DNA from: Nitrospira sp.
Lineage (GTDB): Bacteria; Nitrospirota; Thermodesulfovibrionia; Thermodesulfovibrionales; Dissulfurispiraceae
Direction of reading: 5' to 3'
Assembly (NCBI GenBank): GCA_002634385.1
Contig: NSJL01000003.1
Span: 124,001 to 188,000 of the forward strand
DNA: 64,000 nucleotides
Shown here: positions 16,070 to 24,151 of the stretch, one piece after another
Position numbering within the stretch: position 1 is the stretch's first letter
How the letters are laid out: every line of letters begins with the position of its first letter
Notes under the pieces: model-generated
The model's input: only the letters and a program-made list of their open reading frames with translations
Databases searched by the model: none
Told to the model about the DNA's origin: nothing
Position numbers and translations under genes: made by a program

Positions 16070-16315
16070 CTCTGGTGAGGGGCGAGGGGGTACCCTCTGC
16101 CCCCCTGTGTCCCTCCGTTTCAGAGTCCGTCACCCCGGCGAAAGCCGGGGTCCAGAGTCTTGAAAAAGACTGGATCCCGGCTCAAAAGATCTGCCGGGAT
16201 GACGGCACACAGCACTGCTTTCGAGGCAATGTCACAGAGAGGAGATGTTCTCTACAGAGTCTACCGAAACAACCATCTTTCTCTTCTGTCTTTACCTCTG
16301 CCTCTACCTCTACCT
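16070..16315 (+). repeat. Dispersed repeat, short copy D
   Basis: It starts with TGGTGAGGGGCGAGGGGGTACC, like the left part of copy A, then carries the inverted-repeat module GTCACCCCGGCGAAAGC...GCCGGGATGAC at 16129-16203, and ends with inverted TACCTC hexanucleotide units at 16293-16315. The 113-nt core of copies A-C is absent. The gap 15688-16403 holds this, the candidate small RNA and its control region, and no gene. Confidence 0.65.
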
Positions 16316-16343
16316 GTTTTTATTCCCCTGCGCCTGTCGCGTT

Positions 16344-16372
16344 TTGTAGTGCATGGTAAAAAGTCGTATAAT
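16344..16372 (+). promoter_or_regulatory. Sigma-70-type promoter
   Basis: TTGTAG and TATAAT with a 17-nt spacer, ending 31 nt before the RAM-domain gene; a strong AGGAGG follows. Confidence 0.6.
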
Positions 16373-16403
16373 CTAAATAAAAAAAACGACACAGGAGGAA
16401 TCT

Positions 16404-16634
16404 ATGGCGCGTATCTACTTGCTGATAAATGTTCTTCCGGGTAAGGATGTTTCGATCCGTGACACCCTGCGCGGGATCAAGGGAGTGACCCAGGCGGATG
16501 TGGTTACCGGCCCTTACGACATTGCTGCCGTGCTGGAAGGGGACGATACATCGGATATCTTCGGCAATATCATCAGGAAGGTGCGCAAGCTGAAAGGGAT
16601 CAACCGTACGGAAACCTTCGTGGCGGTCGAATAG
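16404..16634 (+). CDS. Stand-alone Lrp/AsnC ligand-binding (RAM) domain protein
   Basis: A 76-residue protein equal to one RAM domain: a beta-alpha-beta fold from MARIYLLINVLPGKD, the turn VVTGPYDIAAVLEG, and the end NRTETFVAVE. It has no DNA-binding domain. Such single-domain proteins form ring oligomers that bind amino acids and may modulate Lrp-type regulators or enzymes. A strong AGGAGG precedes the ATG. It heads a short run of genes through deoC. Confidence 0.85.
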   Translation: MARIYLLINVLPGKDVSIRDTLRGIKGVTQADVVTGPYDIAAVLEGDDTSDIFGNIIRKVRKLKGINRTETFVAVE

Positions 16635-16640
16635 CGCTCC

Positions 16641-17090
16641 ATGCAACCTCCGGGTACGGATATAGAAAGAGCGGAAAGGCTCCGGGAAGTCTTTCAGGGT
16701 CTTTATGAGATCAACAAGAGAATCCCCATCATCGTAGAGGGGCGAAGGGACGTTCTCGCCCTCAGGAAGATCGGGCTTGTCGGGGATATTATCGCCCTCC
16801 ACGGGGGCAAGAGATTCTATGAGTTCTGCGAAGATATTGCGGAGAGGTTCCACCGTGTGATCCTCCTCATGGATTGGGATGAAAAAGGGGATACGATCCA
16901 TAGAAACGTAGCGGAGCACCTGAAGGGGATGTGGGAGGAGTTTTCCGCCTTCCGGGAAGTCATCAGGCTGCTGTGCCAGAAGGATATAAAGGATATAGAG
17001 GGGATCCCCGTGCTTCTTGAGAGGCTGGCGGGGGCGGATGTCACGGTGGGCGAGCCGGAAGAGGGCGAGGGATTCAAGGGCGATATATGA
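16641..17090 (+). CDS. Small Toprim-domain protein
   Basis: A 149-residue protein with a Toprim fold: IPIIVEGRRDVLALRKIG holds the conserved Glu, and VILLMDWDEKGD holds the DxD pair. This matches the small primase/RNase M5-like Toprim proteins that act on nucleic acids with Mg. The catalytic Glu and both Asp residues are present, so activity is plausible. It starts six bases after the RAM gene and overlaps the next gene by 4 nt (ATGA). Confidence 0.8.
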   Translation: MQPPGTDIERAERLREVFQGLYEINKRIPIIVEGRRDVLALRKIGLVGDIIALHGGKRFYEFCEDIAERFHRVILLMDWDEKGDTIHRNVAEHLKGMWEEFSAFREVIRLLCQKDIKDIEGIPVLLERLAGADVTVGEPEEGEGFKGDI

Positions 17091-17434
17091 TACAATCTCT
17101 TGGTGACGACGGCGAGGAGCTTGCCGTCGACTATCTGAGAAACAGGGGCTGTACGGTCCTCCACCGTAATTACCGGACGCCGGTGGGGGAGGTGGATATT
17201 ATCGTGCGGGACAGGGAAACGGTCGTCTTTGTCGAGGTAAAGGCCCGGAGCACCCTCTCTTTCGGACAGCCCTTCGAGGCGGTGGATCTCCGCAAGCAGG
17301 CGAAGCTCAGGAAGATCGCCCTTTATTACCTGAAGCAGAGGGGAATGGAGGCACCGGTACGTTTCGATGTTATCAGCATCCTTTTCAGGAAGGGAAAGGG
17401 GGAAATAACCCATATAAAGGAGGCTTTTTTCTAG
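17087..17434 (+). CDS. YraN/UPF0102 family putative endonuclease
   Basis: A 115-residue protein with the UPF0102 pattern: GEELAVDYLRNRGCTVLHRNYR, GEVDIIVRD, and VFVEVKARS, which make a restriction-endonuclease-like core with Asp and ExK residues. Its role in DNA processing is poorly known in any species. It overlaps the Toprim gene by ATGA, so the two are translated together. Confidence 0.88.
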   Translation: MIQSLGDDGEELAVDYLRNRGCTVLHRNYRTPVGEVDIIVRDRETVVFVEVKARSTLSFGQPFEAVDLRKQAKLRKIALYYLKQRGMEAPVRFDVISILFRKGKGEITHIKEAFF

Positions 17435-17437
17435 TGT

Positions 17438-17467
17438 GTCTGCAAACTGAGAACATAGTTTGCAGAC
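17438..17467. other. Hairpin with overlapping direct repeat
   Basis: GTCTGCAAACT and AGTTTGCAGAC form an 11-bp stem with an 8-nt loop just after the yraN stop. CTGAGAACATAGT occurs at 17447-17459 and again at 17473-17485, the second copy ending at the start of the next gene. No U-tract follows. It may be an operator or an mRNA-processing signal. Confidence 0.5.
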
Positions 17468-17488
17468 GTGCCCTGAGAACATAGTACT

Positions 17489-18379
17489 ATGAGCCATTTT
17501 GTTTATATGAATGACAGAGTTGTCCCTGCCGCTGAGGCGAAGGTTTCCGTATTCGATCACGGATTTCTGTATGGCGACGGCATCTATGAGACCATGCGGG
17601 TGTACGACGGGGTGGTTTTCCTCCTTGACGAGCATCTGCAGAGGCTCCACCGTTCTGCCTCTCTCATCGGGCTCGATATCCCGAAGGACGTACCCGGGAT
17701 CAAGCGGGCCCTGTATGATACCCTCCAGGCCAATGCCCTGAGAAATGCCTATGTGCGTCTGACGGTTTCGCGGGGGTACGGGCAGATCGGGCTCGACCCC
17801 GATCTCTGCAAGGAGCCCACGTTCATTATCATCACCAATGAGTTCAAACCGTATCCGAATACGCTCTACGAGAACGGGATTTCCCTGCTCATCGCCTCCA
17901 CGAGGCGCAACCTCAAGGAGGCGCTGGATCCCCGGATAAAGTCCCTCAATTTTCTCAATAATATTCTCGCAAAGATCGAGGCGAAAAGGGCGGATGCCTA
18001 CGAGGCGGTGATGCTCAATGACGCAGGGCACCTTGCCGAGGGAACTATCAGTAATCTCTTCTTCGTAAAGGAGGGAGTTCTGTGCACCCCCTCGTTGGAA
18101 TGCGGGATACTGGACGGGATCACCCGCTCCCTGATCATCGACCTTGCGGTACGGAACAGTATCGGGTTGCGGGAAGGGGCATTCCTCCCCGGAGATCTTT
18201 ACAGGGCCTCCGAGGTCTTTGTCACCAACTCCACCATGGAAGTAATGCCGGTGAGCAGGGTGGACAGCTCCCGTTTCACGGTTGGTTATGTGACCAGGCT
18301 GCTCCACACACACTACAAACACGAGGTGAATGCGTATGTCAGCGAAAAAAAGGGAGAGGGCCCGTCCCTCTGGCAGTGA
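17489..18379 (+). CDS. Class IV PLP-dependent aminotransferase (branched-chain aminotransferase-like)
   Basis: A 296-residue fold-type IV enzyme. VSVFDHGFLYGDGIYETMRVYDG is the typical N-terminal block (shown here across its motif: DHGFLYGDGIYE). KSLNFLNNILAKIEAK contains the catalytic Lys in KSLN; NDAGHLAEGTISNLFF is the cofactor-phosphate region. The family covers branched-chain aminotransferase, D-amino-acid aminotransferase and aminodeoxychorismate lyase; the sequence fits branched-chain best. The ribosome site is weak. The end of the gene overlaps deoC by 44 nt. Confidence 0.85.
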   Translation: MSHFVYMNDRVVPAAEAKVSVFDHGFLYGDGIYETMRVYDGVVFLLDEHLQRLHRSASLIGLDIPKDVPGIKRALYDTLQANALRNAYVRLTVSRGYGQIGLDPDLCKEPTFIIITNEFKPYPNTLYENGISLLIASTRRNLKEALDPRIKSLNFLNNILAKIEAKRADAYEAVMLNDAGHLAEGTISNLFFVKEGVLCTPSLECGILDGITRSLIIDLAVRNSIGLREGAFLPGDLYRASEVFVTNSTMEVMPVSRVDSSRFTVGYVTRLLHTHYKHEVNAYVSEKKGEGPSLWQ

Positions 18380-19064
18380 GGCACGGCCGCCCGCATCTCC
18401 CTATACCCCCCGGGAGCTCGCCCGGAGCATCGACCAGACCCTTTTGAAGCCGCACGCCACCGAGGCCGACGTTATCAGGCTGTGCAAAGGCGCCATAAAG
18501 TATCATTTCCATTCGGTCTGCGTGCACCCCTATTTCATCCCCCTCTGTAAGGCCATTCTCTCGGGCTACGATACGAAGGTGACGACGGTAATCGGGTTCC
18601 CCCTGGGCATGTCCATGAAAAATATAAAGGTGTACGAGGCGATGCAGGCGGTCCTGTACGGGGCGCAGGAGCTCGATACCGTACTGAATATCGGTGCGGT
18701 GAAATCGGGGAACTGGGACTTCGTGGAGAAGGAGATCCGGGAGGTGATCGACGCCTCCTCGACGGCGCTCCATAAAGTCATCATCGAGACCTGCTACCTT
18801 ACCGGGGAGGAGAAGCGCTCCGCTGCCGAGGTCGCGGTGGCCTGCGGGGCGAAATTCGTGAAGACCTCTACCGGGTTCGGCGGGAGGGGGGCGACAGTTG
18901 CCGATGTGAAGCTTCTGAAGGAGGTGGTGCAGGACCGGGCGGAGGTGAAGGCCTCCGGCGGGATACGAACCCTGGCCCAGGCAGTGCGCTTCCTCGGGGC
19001 CGGAGCGACCCGGATCGGAACCAGCGCGGGGGTGGAGATCATGCAGGAGGCGCTTCCGCAATAG
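18336..19064 (+). CDS. deoC: Deoxyribose-phosphate aldolase
   Basis: A 242-residue class I aldolase that cleaves 2-deoxyribose-5-phosphate to acetaldehyde and glyceraldehyde-3-phosphate. Motifs are IDQTLLKPHAT, VIGFPLG, VKTSTGF with the Schiff-base Lys, and KASGGIRT. The ATG at 18336 has GAGGTG seven bases upstream; ATG 18330 is also in frame. It begins inside the aminotransferase gene. Its stop lies five bases before the left end of the large repeat copy B. Confidence 0.92.
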   Translation: MSAKKRERARPSGSEARPPASPYTPRELARSIDQTLLKPHATEADVIRLCKGAIKYHFHSVCVHPYFIPLCKAILSGYDTKVTTVIGFPLGMSMKNIKVYEAMQAVLYGAQELDTVLNIGAVKSGNWDFVEKEIREVIDASSTALHKVIIETCYLTGEEKRSAAEVAVACGAKFVKTSTGFGGRGATVADVKLLKEVVQDRAEVKASGGIRTLAQAVRFLGAGATRIGTSAGVEIMQEALPQ

Positions 19065-19068
19065 GGTG

Positions 19069-19665
19069 TGATTAAAAGTGGCAGCGGCAGCATGTCCCCT
19101 CTGTGTCAGGGGAGTCGTGAAGTCCTTCGCTCCCCGACCTCTTGTTCTGCCTCTCTACCGCTCACTCCGTTACCACAGCGCAAACTCGCTTCCGCTCAAA
19201 CATGCACTGTGGTGGCCACTCCGTTTCACGAAGAGAGGAGACGAACAAGAGCTAAGGTCCGCTCAGAACTCCCCTCCTCCCCTCTCCTTCATCCCTCAGA
19301 CTCACTCCACACGCACTCCCTTTGAAAAGAAAAGGGGGAGGGTGTCCCTTGGTCCTCTGTCGTCATCCCGGCGGATCCTCTGAGCCGGGATCCAGTCCTT
19401 TTCCGAAAGACTCTGGACCCCGGCTTTCGCCGGGGTGACGGATTCATAGTAGACGTACACGAGGGGGCATGGGGGAAGGCTCTTTCTGTAGCGAGTGTCT
19501 GGAATAGCAGAGGGGGCCGGACATAGGGAAGACACGTCTGCCCCCATCGTATGCTTGAAGGGGATCAGGAGTATTATCATGATCAGGAGATCCACTGAGA
19601 ACAGGGAGGAATTCACTCGCAAAGAAAGAGGGTACCCCTTGCCCCACACCCGAGGATACTTGTTC
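19069..19665 (-). repeat. Large dispersed repeat, copy B (reverse of copy A)
   Basis: In reverse orientation this carries the same blocks as copy A: the 113-nt core (19139-19251), the GTCATCCCGGCGGATCC...CGGGGTGAC module (19362-19439), and a segment ending with GAATTCACTCGCAAAGAAAG matching 7090-7115 of copy A. Its left edge, TGATTAAAAGTGG, resembles the terminal repeat of copy C. It fills the space between deoC and lptG; no gene is seen there. Confidence 0.75.
19139..19251 (-). repeat. 113-nt structured core of copy B
   Basis: Reverse complement of the core at 7508-7620, same length, with the CTCTTGTTC/GAACAAGAG ends and inner pairing arms kept. Confidence 0.7.
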
Positions 19666-19761
19666 AGAATCGCTCTTCCCCCCTGCTGCCTCCCCCTCTG
19701 AGAGCTTCTTTGTGCTATCGCTTTGAATTGCACCATCCCCGATAAGGAGAAGTCCTGTCCT

Positions 19762-20865
19762 TTACTCCGGTATCTGCCGGTACAAGTAGACGGACAGGCC
19801 GGCGAAGACGAAGGGAATGATCCACGGCGCAAGAAACGGGGGAATTGCTCCCGCATACCCCAGGGACAGGAAGAGGGAGTAGCCGAACCAGTAGACAAGG
19901 CTGATGAAAAGGCCGAGTCCCGCGGCAATGATTCCCCCATGGGTCTGCGATTTCTGGGGAAGGAGTTTCTGGAACATCTGCTGCTCCCCCCCCATGGAGA
20001 GGGAAATCCCCAGCAACAGCATGAACAGGTTGATCAGGGGATAGGAAAGGCGGGAGCTGATATCCACGGTAAGCTTTACATTTTTGAAGCCCGCCTCGTT
20101 CAAGCGGTTCTGATACTGGACAAGCTCCACAATGTTCATTTCACTCACCTCCCAAAGGTCCTCCTGAAAGATCTTCGGGGATTCGATGTGGGGATAGACG
20201 AGCTCCGGCAGCGAGGTGGTCTTTCCCTCGGCAATATCGTACACAGTCACTTTCCTGAGCTTCCAGCTGTTGCCCTCCCACAGGGCGGTCTCCGCATTGA
20301 TCCTCTCCTTCAACGCCTCGGCGTCAAACTTGAAGATGCTCACTTCTTTCGAGAGGTTCAGGTCAGGGAGGTAGAGCCCGATCCGCACGATGGAGCCGTC
20401 CCTCGCCCGCATATAGAGGGTCCCCTCCTTGAAGGTGACTCCCTTTTTGCTCTTCGTTATGCGGCCCTTCACCTCCCTGATCTTCTTGGAGGTGGCCGGG
20501 ATGACCACCTCTCCGAGGAGAAAGCCGGTAAGAGTGAGGAGCACCCCGAGACTCACAAAGGGCATGAGAATGCTTTTCATCCTGCCGGAAGCCGCCTTGA
20601 TGGCGACGATTTCCTTTCTCTTGATGGCCTGGGAGAAGACGAAAAGGCTGCTCAGAAGCGTTGCCATGGCGATGAGATACTGCAGGTATTTGGGAATGGT
20701 CAGGACGGTATAGAGGAGAAGCAGTCCTGCAGGGGGCCTATGGGGCATGAAATCGTCGACCTTGTCGATGAGCCCGATGATGCTGAAAACAAGGGAGATT
20801 CCGATGCAGAGAAGAGCGAGGGACCGGAGAAAATCCTTGAGGTAGAGTTTTTGGACGATAAGCAT
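19762..20865 (-). CDS. lptG: LPS export permease LptG
   Basis: A 367-residue inner-membrane protein of the YjgP/YjgQ family. It has three N-terminal membrane helices (about 10-30, 55-75, 100-120), a periplasmic beta-jellyroll domain (about 130-265), then three C-terminal helices. KRKEIVAIKAAS is the coupling-helix region that contacts the LptB ATPase. With LptF it extracts LPS from the inner membrane and passes it to LptC. Its ATG lies shortly after lptF in the same direction. No lptB, lptC or lptA is in the window. Confidence 0.88.
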   Translation of the reverse strand: MLIVQKLYLKDFLRSLALLCIGISLVFSIIGLIDKVDDFMPHRPPAGLLLLYTVLTIPKYLQYLIAMATLLSSLFVFSQAIKRKEIVAIKAASGRMKSILMPFVSLGVLLTLTGFLLGEVVIPATSKKIREVKGRITKSKKGVTFKEGTLYMRARDGSIVRIGLYLPDLNLSKEVSIFKFDAEALKERINAETALWEGNSWKLRKVTVYDIAEGKTTSLPELVYPHIESPKIFQEDLWEVSEMNIVELVQYQNRLNEAGFKNVKLTVDISSRLSYPLINLFMLLLGISLSMGGEQQMFQKLLPQKSQTHGGIIAAGLGLFISLVYWFGYSLFLSLGYAGAIPPFLAPWIIPFVFAGLSVYLYRQIPE

Positions 20866-20884
20866 GATCAGTACGAAGCTCCTT

Positions 20885-20938
20885 TCACCTTTTCTCCCGC
20901 GCCTGCTGCCTGTTCTTGTAGCTCGTCTTCCGGCTCAT
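20885..20938 (-). CDS. Possible 17-codon coupling ORF between lptF and lptG
   Basis: The lptF stop overlaps an ATG (ATGA), starting a 17-residue basic reading frame (MSRKTSYKNRQQAREKR) that ends with TGA next to GGAG about 20 nt before lptG. It could carry ribosomes from lptF to lptG rather than encode a functional peptide. There is no comparative evidence. Confidence 0.2.
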   Translation of the reverse strand: MSRKTSYKNRQQAREKR

Positions 20939-21996
20939 CTTCTGCTTACCCTCTCGAAGACCGCCAGGGAGACCGCTGCCAGGACAGCGAAAGACATCCA
21001 TGCTCCCAGGAAGTGGGGCAGCCTGCCCGACCGCGCAAGGTTCTCCCCATAGAGCAGAAGGATATAGTATGCGGCAAAAACGCTCAGCCCCACCGTGAGT
21101 CCGCCCAGCCGCCCTGATTTTCCCGCCATGAGGGACAGGGAGGGCCCCAGGAGGACCAGGGCAAGGCAGAGTGCCGGCATGGAGAGCCTGCGGTGCAGCT
21201 CGAGGAGAGAGGAGACTCTCTTGTCGGGGGACTCCCGGGCGGCTTTCAACAATTCGCCGGGGGTCATCTCACTTTTCTTCCTGTCCGCGGGCTCAATGGA
21301 GGGGTTCAGCGTGAAATGGTATCTTCCGAACTCTATTTCGGTGAAGGTGTCTTCTTTGGTGATATAGACATGACCGCTGCTGAGGGAGAAGCTCAGGGTG
21401 TCTTCTCCGGGAACCAGCTTCCCTTCCCGGGCGGTGATGATCTTCTGCTCCGCTTTGTTCCTGTCGTCCACGATGAAGATCCCCGAGAGCCTGTCCGGGG
21501 AGGGTTTCTCCCGTACCAGGATGATGATGCCCTTGAATGCCGTATTGAAAATACCCTCTTCGATGGTCATGGGCGCCCTTCTGGTCAGTATCTCCATCAG
21601 GTTCTTCCGCAGGAGGGTGCTGCTTGCGGGGCTGAGAGAGAAGCTCATGGCGATTCCGGCGACGAAACAGAAGAGGCCGAGGGAAAGGACCGGCAGGGAG
21701 ATACTCCTGAACGACATGCCGCTGCCCCGGAGAACGACCAGCTCGTTATCCGTATTCATCCTCCCGTAGACCAGGAGCACTGAGAGGAGCAGTGCCATGG
21801 GAAGGGTGAGGATGAGTATCTGCGGCTGAAGATACAGGACGATCCGTGCGATATCCGCCAGGGACGCACCGACCCCCGATAATATCCTGCTCAGCCGGAG
21901 CAGCTTCTCCATCATGAGGGTGAAGTTCAGGAAGAGGATGGAGAGAAGAAAGGATACCAGGAGCTCTTTGAATATTGTTCTGTGTATCAGCAGCAT
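20935..21996 (-). CDS. lptF: LPS export permease LptF
   Basis: A 353-residue YjgP/YjgQ-family protein partnering LptG. Helices are at about 10-35, 50-75 and 95-120, with the coupling region NTDNELVVLRGSG, a periplasmic jellyroll from about 125 to 250, then three more helices from SMPALCLALVLLGPSLSL. The start MLLIHRTIFKELL at 21996 aligns with the family; an in-frame ATG at 22068 would add 24 residues. It is transcribed divergently from the IscA-like gene. Confidence 0.86.
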   Translation of the reverse strand: MLLIHRTIFKELLVSFLLSILFLNFTLMMEKLLRLSRILSGVGASLADIARIVLYLQPQILILTLPMALLLSVLLVYGRMNTDNELVVLRGSGMSFRSISLPVLSLGLFCFVAGIAMSFSLSPASSTLLRKNLMEILTRRAPMTIEEGIFNTAFKGIIILVREKPSPDRLSGIFIVDDRNKAEQKIITAREGKLVPGEDTLSFSLSSGHVYITKEDTFTEIEFGRYHFTLNPSIEPADRKKSEMTPGELLKAARESPDKRVSSLLELHRRLSMPALCLALVLLGPSLSLMAGKSGRLGGLTVGLSVFAAYYILLLYGENLARSGRLPHFLGAWMSFAVLAAVSLAVFERVSRR

Positions 21997-22068
21997 AATC
22001 AAGTCTATACAATAGCCTATGGAGACGAAAAAGGTCAAAAAGGAGGGGCGGGAAACGGGGGCGGTCAT

Positions 22069-22097
22069 TTGCTTTTTGGGTCCGTTTCTTATATGCT
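22069..22097 (+). promoter_or_regulatory. Possible sigma-70 promoter
   Basis: TTGCTT and TATGCT with a 17-nt spacer, 29 nt before the IscA-like gene's start. It is a moderate match in an AT-rich intergenic gap. Confidence 0.35.
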
Positions 22098-22126
22098 AAA
22101 AGTATAAAACTTCTGGAGGTATTAAG

Positions 22127-22447
22127 GTGGTTACCATAACTGAAAAAGCTGTGGCAAAGGCAAAGGCCATCCTTGCCGCCGAGGGCAAGGACAGCTGGGG
22201 ACTCAGGATTTACAGTGCCGGCGGAGGCTGCTGCGGTCCCTCGTACGGTCTTGACCTGGATGAAAAGCCTCTGGCTGACGACGAAGTGATCGAAAAAGAC
22301 GGACTGAAAGTCTTTGTTGATAAAAACACCGTTGCAAATCTTGCAGGGATGCAGCTCGACTATTACGACGACGGGGAGCAGGAAGGGTTTACCCTTTCCG
22401 GAGGTGCCGCCCCTTCCTGCAGTTCGGGGTGCAGCAGCTGCGGATAA
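22127..22447 (+). CDS. IscA/HesB-like iron-sulfur biogenesis protein
   Basis: A 106-residue protein of the HesB/IscA fold: VTITEKAVAKAKAIL, then RIYSAGGGCCGPSYGLDLDE, VFVDKNTVANLAGMQLDY, and a Cys-rich tail (SCSSGCSSCG). Classical A-type carriers have one Cys in the middle and a CxC near the end; here the middle has a CC pair and the tail CxxxCxxC. The role may be cluster or metal delivery. The GTG start follows TGGAGGT. hemB begins directly after the stop codon. Confidence 0.8.
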   Translation: MVTITEKAVAKAKAILAAEGKDSWGLRIYSAGGGCCGPSYGLDLDEKPLADDEVIEKDGLKVFVDKNTVANLAGMQLDYYDDGEQEGFTLSGGAAPSCSSGCSSCG

Positions 22448-23419
22448 ATGTTTCCTGTACATCGGTATAGGAGACTGAGGAGAAACAGCGTCATCAGGAG
22501 AATGGTCCGGGAAACGGCCATTTCTCCTGATGATTTTATTTACCCCCTCTTTGTTACCTCCGGGAAAGGGGTGCGGAAGGAAATCTCCTCCATGCCCGGG
22601 TGTTATCAGGAATCGGTGGACGAAGCGGTGAAGAACGCCCGCGAAGTCCATTCTCTCGGAATCCCCTCCGTTATCCTCTTCGGCATTCCCGAACAGAAGG
22701 ACGAGACGGGCAGCGGCGCCTATGACGACAACGGGATTGTCCAGCAGGCGATACGGGCTATCAAGGACGCTGTTCCTGAACTGTACGTGATCACCGATGT
22801 CTGCATGTGCGAGTATACGAGCCACGGACATTGCGGTTTTATTGATAAAGGCGAGGTGGATAACGACAGGACACTGAACCTCCTCGCAATGGAAGCCCTC
22901 TCTCACGCGGGAGCAGGAGCGGATATGGTCGCCCCCTCCGACATGATGGACGGGAGGGTGAGCGCCCTGCGCACCGCCCTTGATACGGGAGGATATGCGG
23001 ACATCCCGGTCATGTCCTACGCGGCGAAGTATGCCTCCGCCTTTTACGGCCCCTTCCGGGAGGCGGCGGAATCCACTCCCCGGTTCGGCGACAGGCGCTC
23101 CTACCAGATGGACCCTGCGAACCGGCGGGAGGCGATGAAGGAAGTGGCCGCCGATATTGCCGAAGGGGCGGACATCGTCATGGTAAAGCCGGCCCTCTCC
23201 TATCTCGATATTATCGCCGATGTACGGGAGTCCTTCAACGTCCCGGTGGCGGCATACAACGTGAGCGGGGAGTATTCCCTGGTCAAAGCGGCCGAGAGGA
23301 TGGGGTGGGTGGACGGAAACCGGGTGATGATGGAGATACTGACTTCCATCAAACGCGCCGGAGCCGACCTGATCCTCACCTATTTCGCCAAGGACGCCGC
23401 CCGGATCCTCAATAGCTAG
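22448..23419 (+). CDS. hemB: Delta-aminolevulinic acid dehydratase (porphobilinogen synthase)
   Basis: A 323-residue cytosolic enzyme that joins two aminolevulinate molecules to porphobilinogen, the pyrrole for haem and sirohaem; sirohaem is the cofactor of DsrA. Catalytic lysines are in [12 protein letters not shown] and [22 protein letters not shown] provides the Cys ligands of a Zn-type active site. The full expected length is present. The stop codon TAG lies in the first bases of the inverted-repeat element that follows. Confidence 0.95.
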   Translation: MFPVHRYRRLRRNSVIRRMVRETAISPDDFIYPLFVTSGKGVRKEISSMPGCYQESVDEAVKNAREVHSLGIPSVILFGIPEQKDETGSGAYDDNGIVQQAIRAIKDAVPELYVITDVCMCEYTSHGHCGFIDKGEVDNDRTLNLLAMEALSHAGAGADMVAPSDMMDGRVSALRTALDTGGYADIPVMSYAAKYASAFYGPFREAAESTPRFGDRRSYQMDPANRREAMKEVAADIAEGADIVMVKPALSYLDIIADVRESFNVPVAAYNVSGEYSLVKAAERMGWVDGNRVMMEILTSIKRAGADLILTYFAKDAARILNS

Positions 23420-23538
23420 TGGTCAGTCATAGTTGAAAGTGGGGAAAGAGAATTCCTCCCTTTGGAAAAGGGAGGGCAGGAGGGATTTGAGGGGTTTTAA
23501 AAAGGAATACCTCACTTTCAACCGTGACTGACCACTAG
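23416..23538. mobile_element. MITE-like inverted-repeat element
   Basis: 123 nt bounded by 26-nt inverted repeats matching at 24 positions (23416-23441 and 23513-23538; outer sequence CTAGTGGTCAGTCA). The inside holds a CTCCCTTT/AAAGGGAG hairpin and no reading frame. It begins on the hemB stop codon. No transposase is nearby, so it would be non-autonomous. Confidence 0.75.
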
Positions 23539-23636
23539 TACACTCCTGTTCGCTTCTTTGTTCCTCCCGGTAAAAGCGGCACGCAAACGTGCACTCCCGG
23601 TGAAAGAAAGCAAGATCACTCTCACCTCTGTTCGTT

Positions 23637-23793
23637 CTCGTCGAAACTTTTTACATATTTTTTCTTTCTCTTTGTTCCTCTTGATAAGAGCAATACATAA
23701 ACTCATTATTTTATATGGGAAGAAAATAGTCCGCTTTTCTTCTGTGGTCCGCTCTCGTCGGGAATCTTTACGTACTCGTCGGGAACGCTTACA
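23637..23793 (+). promoter_or_regulatory. Three activator-binding motifs upstream of the synthase operon
   Basis: Copies at 23637-23655, 23754-23772 and 23775-23793, each reading CTCGTCG-RRA-N5-TTACR on the plus strand, i.e. TGTAA-N4-T-YYCGACGAG on the other. The last two begin 21 nt apart, two helical turns, and lie about 80-118 nt upstream of the predicted start. This is the usual layout for a sigma-54 enhancer-binding protein. The gene-free stretch 23539-24151 holds these sites, the promoter and a leader of about 280 nt. Confidence 0.7.
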
Positions 23794-23844
23794 ATCCATT
23801 CCGGCCGGAGTAAGAAAAAATATTGCAAATCAATATACCTTGCA

Positions 23845-23861
23845 TTGGCATGCAAGTTGCT
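23845..23861 (+). promoter_or_regulatory. Sigma-54 promoter of the synthase operon
   Basis: TTGGCATGCAAGTTGCT has GG (23847-23848) and GC (23859-23860) exactly 10 nt apart and matches the -24/-12 consensus at nearly every position. It predicts a start near 23872 and a leader of about 280 nt. Confidence 0.78.
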
Positions 23862-24151
23862 TTTTCTCTGAAGTCGGAGCGGTTCTCCTGTAACCGAGAC
23901 GGCGGAGCATTGTAGTAAGTCTTTGAAATAAAGGAATTTTGCCAGTTGCATTCCTTGTTCATTATTCCGACTTCTCCTGATAACACGAACGTGACTCTTC
24001 CCGCACTCTTCCCCTCTTCCAGACAGGTCGTGTACGCAACGGTGTATTCCGCAGTCTGACTCCGGGTGCTGAGCTCCGGAGACCTTTCGATACCTTTCGG
24101 CTCTTTCGTAAAAAATCAAGGACATCTGATTGTAGAACAAGGAGGAAATCA

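Noticed and set aside
19723..21117. Plus-strand frame of 464 codons opposite lptF and lptG
   Set aside because: Shadow of two membrane proteins with clear family patterns; composition (Asp/Glu/His-rich, no fold) is that of antisense translation.
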